From assembly GCF_002115745.1 (NCBI RefSeq), contig NZ_JFKB01000001.1, positions 186,001 through 250,000 of the forward strand: 64,000 bases of DNA, written 5' to 3'. A program made the translations under genes and the position numbers. Positions within the stretch are counted from its first letter, which is position 1. Each line of letters starts with the position of its first letter. The notes under the pieces are model-generated. The model had not been told where the DNA came from. It worked only from the letters and a program-made list of their open reading frames with translations, and did not search any database. This DNA comes from Thalassospira alkalitolerans (lineage in GTDB: Bacteria > Pseudomonadota > Alphaproteobacteria > Rhodospirillales > Thalassospiraceae). This document shows, one piece after another, positions 63,883 through 64,000 of the stretch.

Positions 63883-64000
63883 TCAAAGGCTGAAACGATC
63901 GCCCAGATAAACCCTTCTGACATCGTCATTCCTGACGATTTCATCGGGACCACCTTCCATCAAAACCCGACCGTCATGCAAGATATATGCCCGGTCAATG
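63883..64000 (-). CDS. lptB: LPS export ABC transporter ATP-binding protein, C-terminal end only
   Basis: The minus strand from the window edge to a TGA at 63885-63883 encodes 39 residues including IDRAYILHDGRVLMEGGPDE, then IVRNDDVRRVYLGDRFSL. This is the characteristic C-terminus of LptB, the ATPase that drives LPS transport to the outer membrane. The rest lies outside the window. Position directly upstream of rpoN is the usual arrangement. Confidence 0.9.
   Translation of the reverse strand, partial: IDRAYILHDGRVLMEGGPDEIVRNDDVRRVYLGDRFSL

Noticed and set aside
1..64000. CRISPR array, prophage or integrase
   Set aside because: No regularly spaced repeats, cas genes, phage structural genes or recombinase were seen; the only mobile DNA is the IS5-type remnants.

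Overview
The window looks like the chromosome of an alphaproteobacterium of the Rhodospirillales, most like Thalassospira. This is inferred from gene order and gene content, not from a database search. The clues are lptB-rpoN-hpf-ptsN, trpB-trpA-accD-folC, dnaK-dnaJ with an alphaproteobacterial-type sigma-32 promoter, and a moderate-GC core. Most of the window is ordinary housekeeping DNA. The exception is an obviously AT-richer block at about 7.3-28.1 kb.

Region 1 (1-2.6 kb, minus strand): an AmiC-like amide sensor, an AmiR-like ANTAR antiterminator and a peptide-type ABC permease form one tight operon. A strong intrinsic terminator sits directly before amiC. Region 2 (2.9-7.3 kb, plus): a bacterial sugar transferase, an outer-membrane beta-barrel and a short Wza-like export protein, then a thiamine-diphosphate enzyme of the acetolactate synthase type.

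Region 3 (7.3-28.1 kb): a surface-polysaccharide island. The last 69 bases of the thiamine-diphosphate enzyme gene are repeated almost perfectly (68/69) at the far end, inside a frameshifted remnant of the same gene. The island therefore sits between direct repeats of a gene tail. It carries one unknown plus-strand gene and two degenerate IS5-type transposase remnants lying head to head around a 17-bp inverted repeat. The rest is minus-strand transcription units. The upstream unit (27.9-19.7 kb) encodes methyltransferases, a WbuC cupin, an RmlD-like reductase, a large GT-like membrane protein and a Wzm/Wzt ABC exporter. The downstream unit (19.4-9.4 kb, with its own candidate promoter) looks like a self-contained heptose-type nucleotide-sugar pathway: split transketolase, GmhA-like isomerase, a kinase/nucleotidyltransferase fusion in the reverse of HldE order, HAD phosphatase, HddC-like nucleotidyltransferase, two SDR enzymes, a dehydrogenase, a methyltransferase and an APH-type kinase.

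Region 4 (28.2-32.6 kb): MTA/SAH nucleosidase, tRNA-Arg(CCG), a membrane class III cyclase with an atypical active site, an ABC ATPase and a small zinc-finger protein. Region 5 (32.7-45.4 kb): trpBA-accD-folC, a membrane protein of unknown function, polA, dapB, an aldo/keto reductase with a divergent LysR regulator, and dnaJ. Region 6 (45.5-55.1 kb): dnaK, DUF2244, nth, an LpoA/LppC-like lipoprotein overlapping rsmI head to head, YraN, DUF2000 with a divergent AraC regulator, a BON lipoprotein and a SirB1-like protein with no ordinary start codon. Region 7 (55.1-64 kb): a 600-base non-coding AT-rich gap with a possible sRNA, an adenosine-kinase-like PfkB enzyme, typA, ampG, and then ptsN-hpf-rpoN-lptB on the minus strand.
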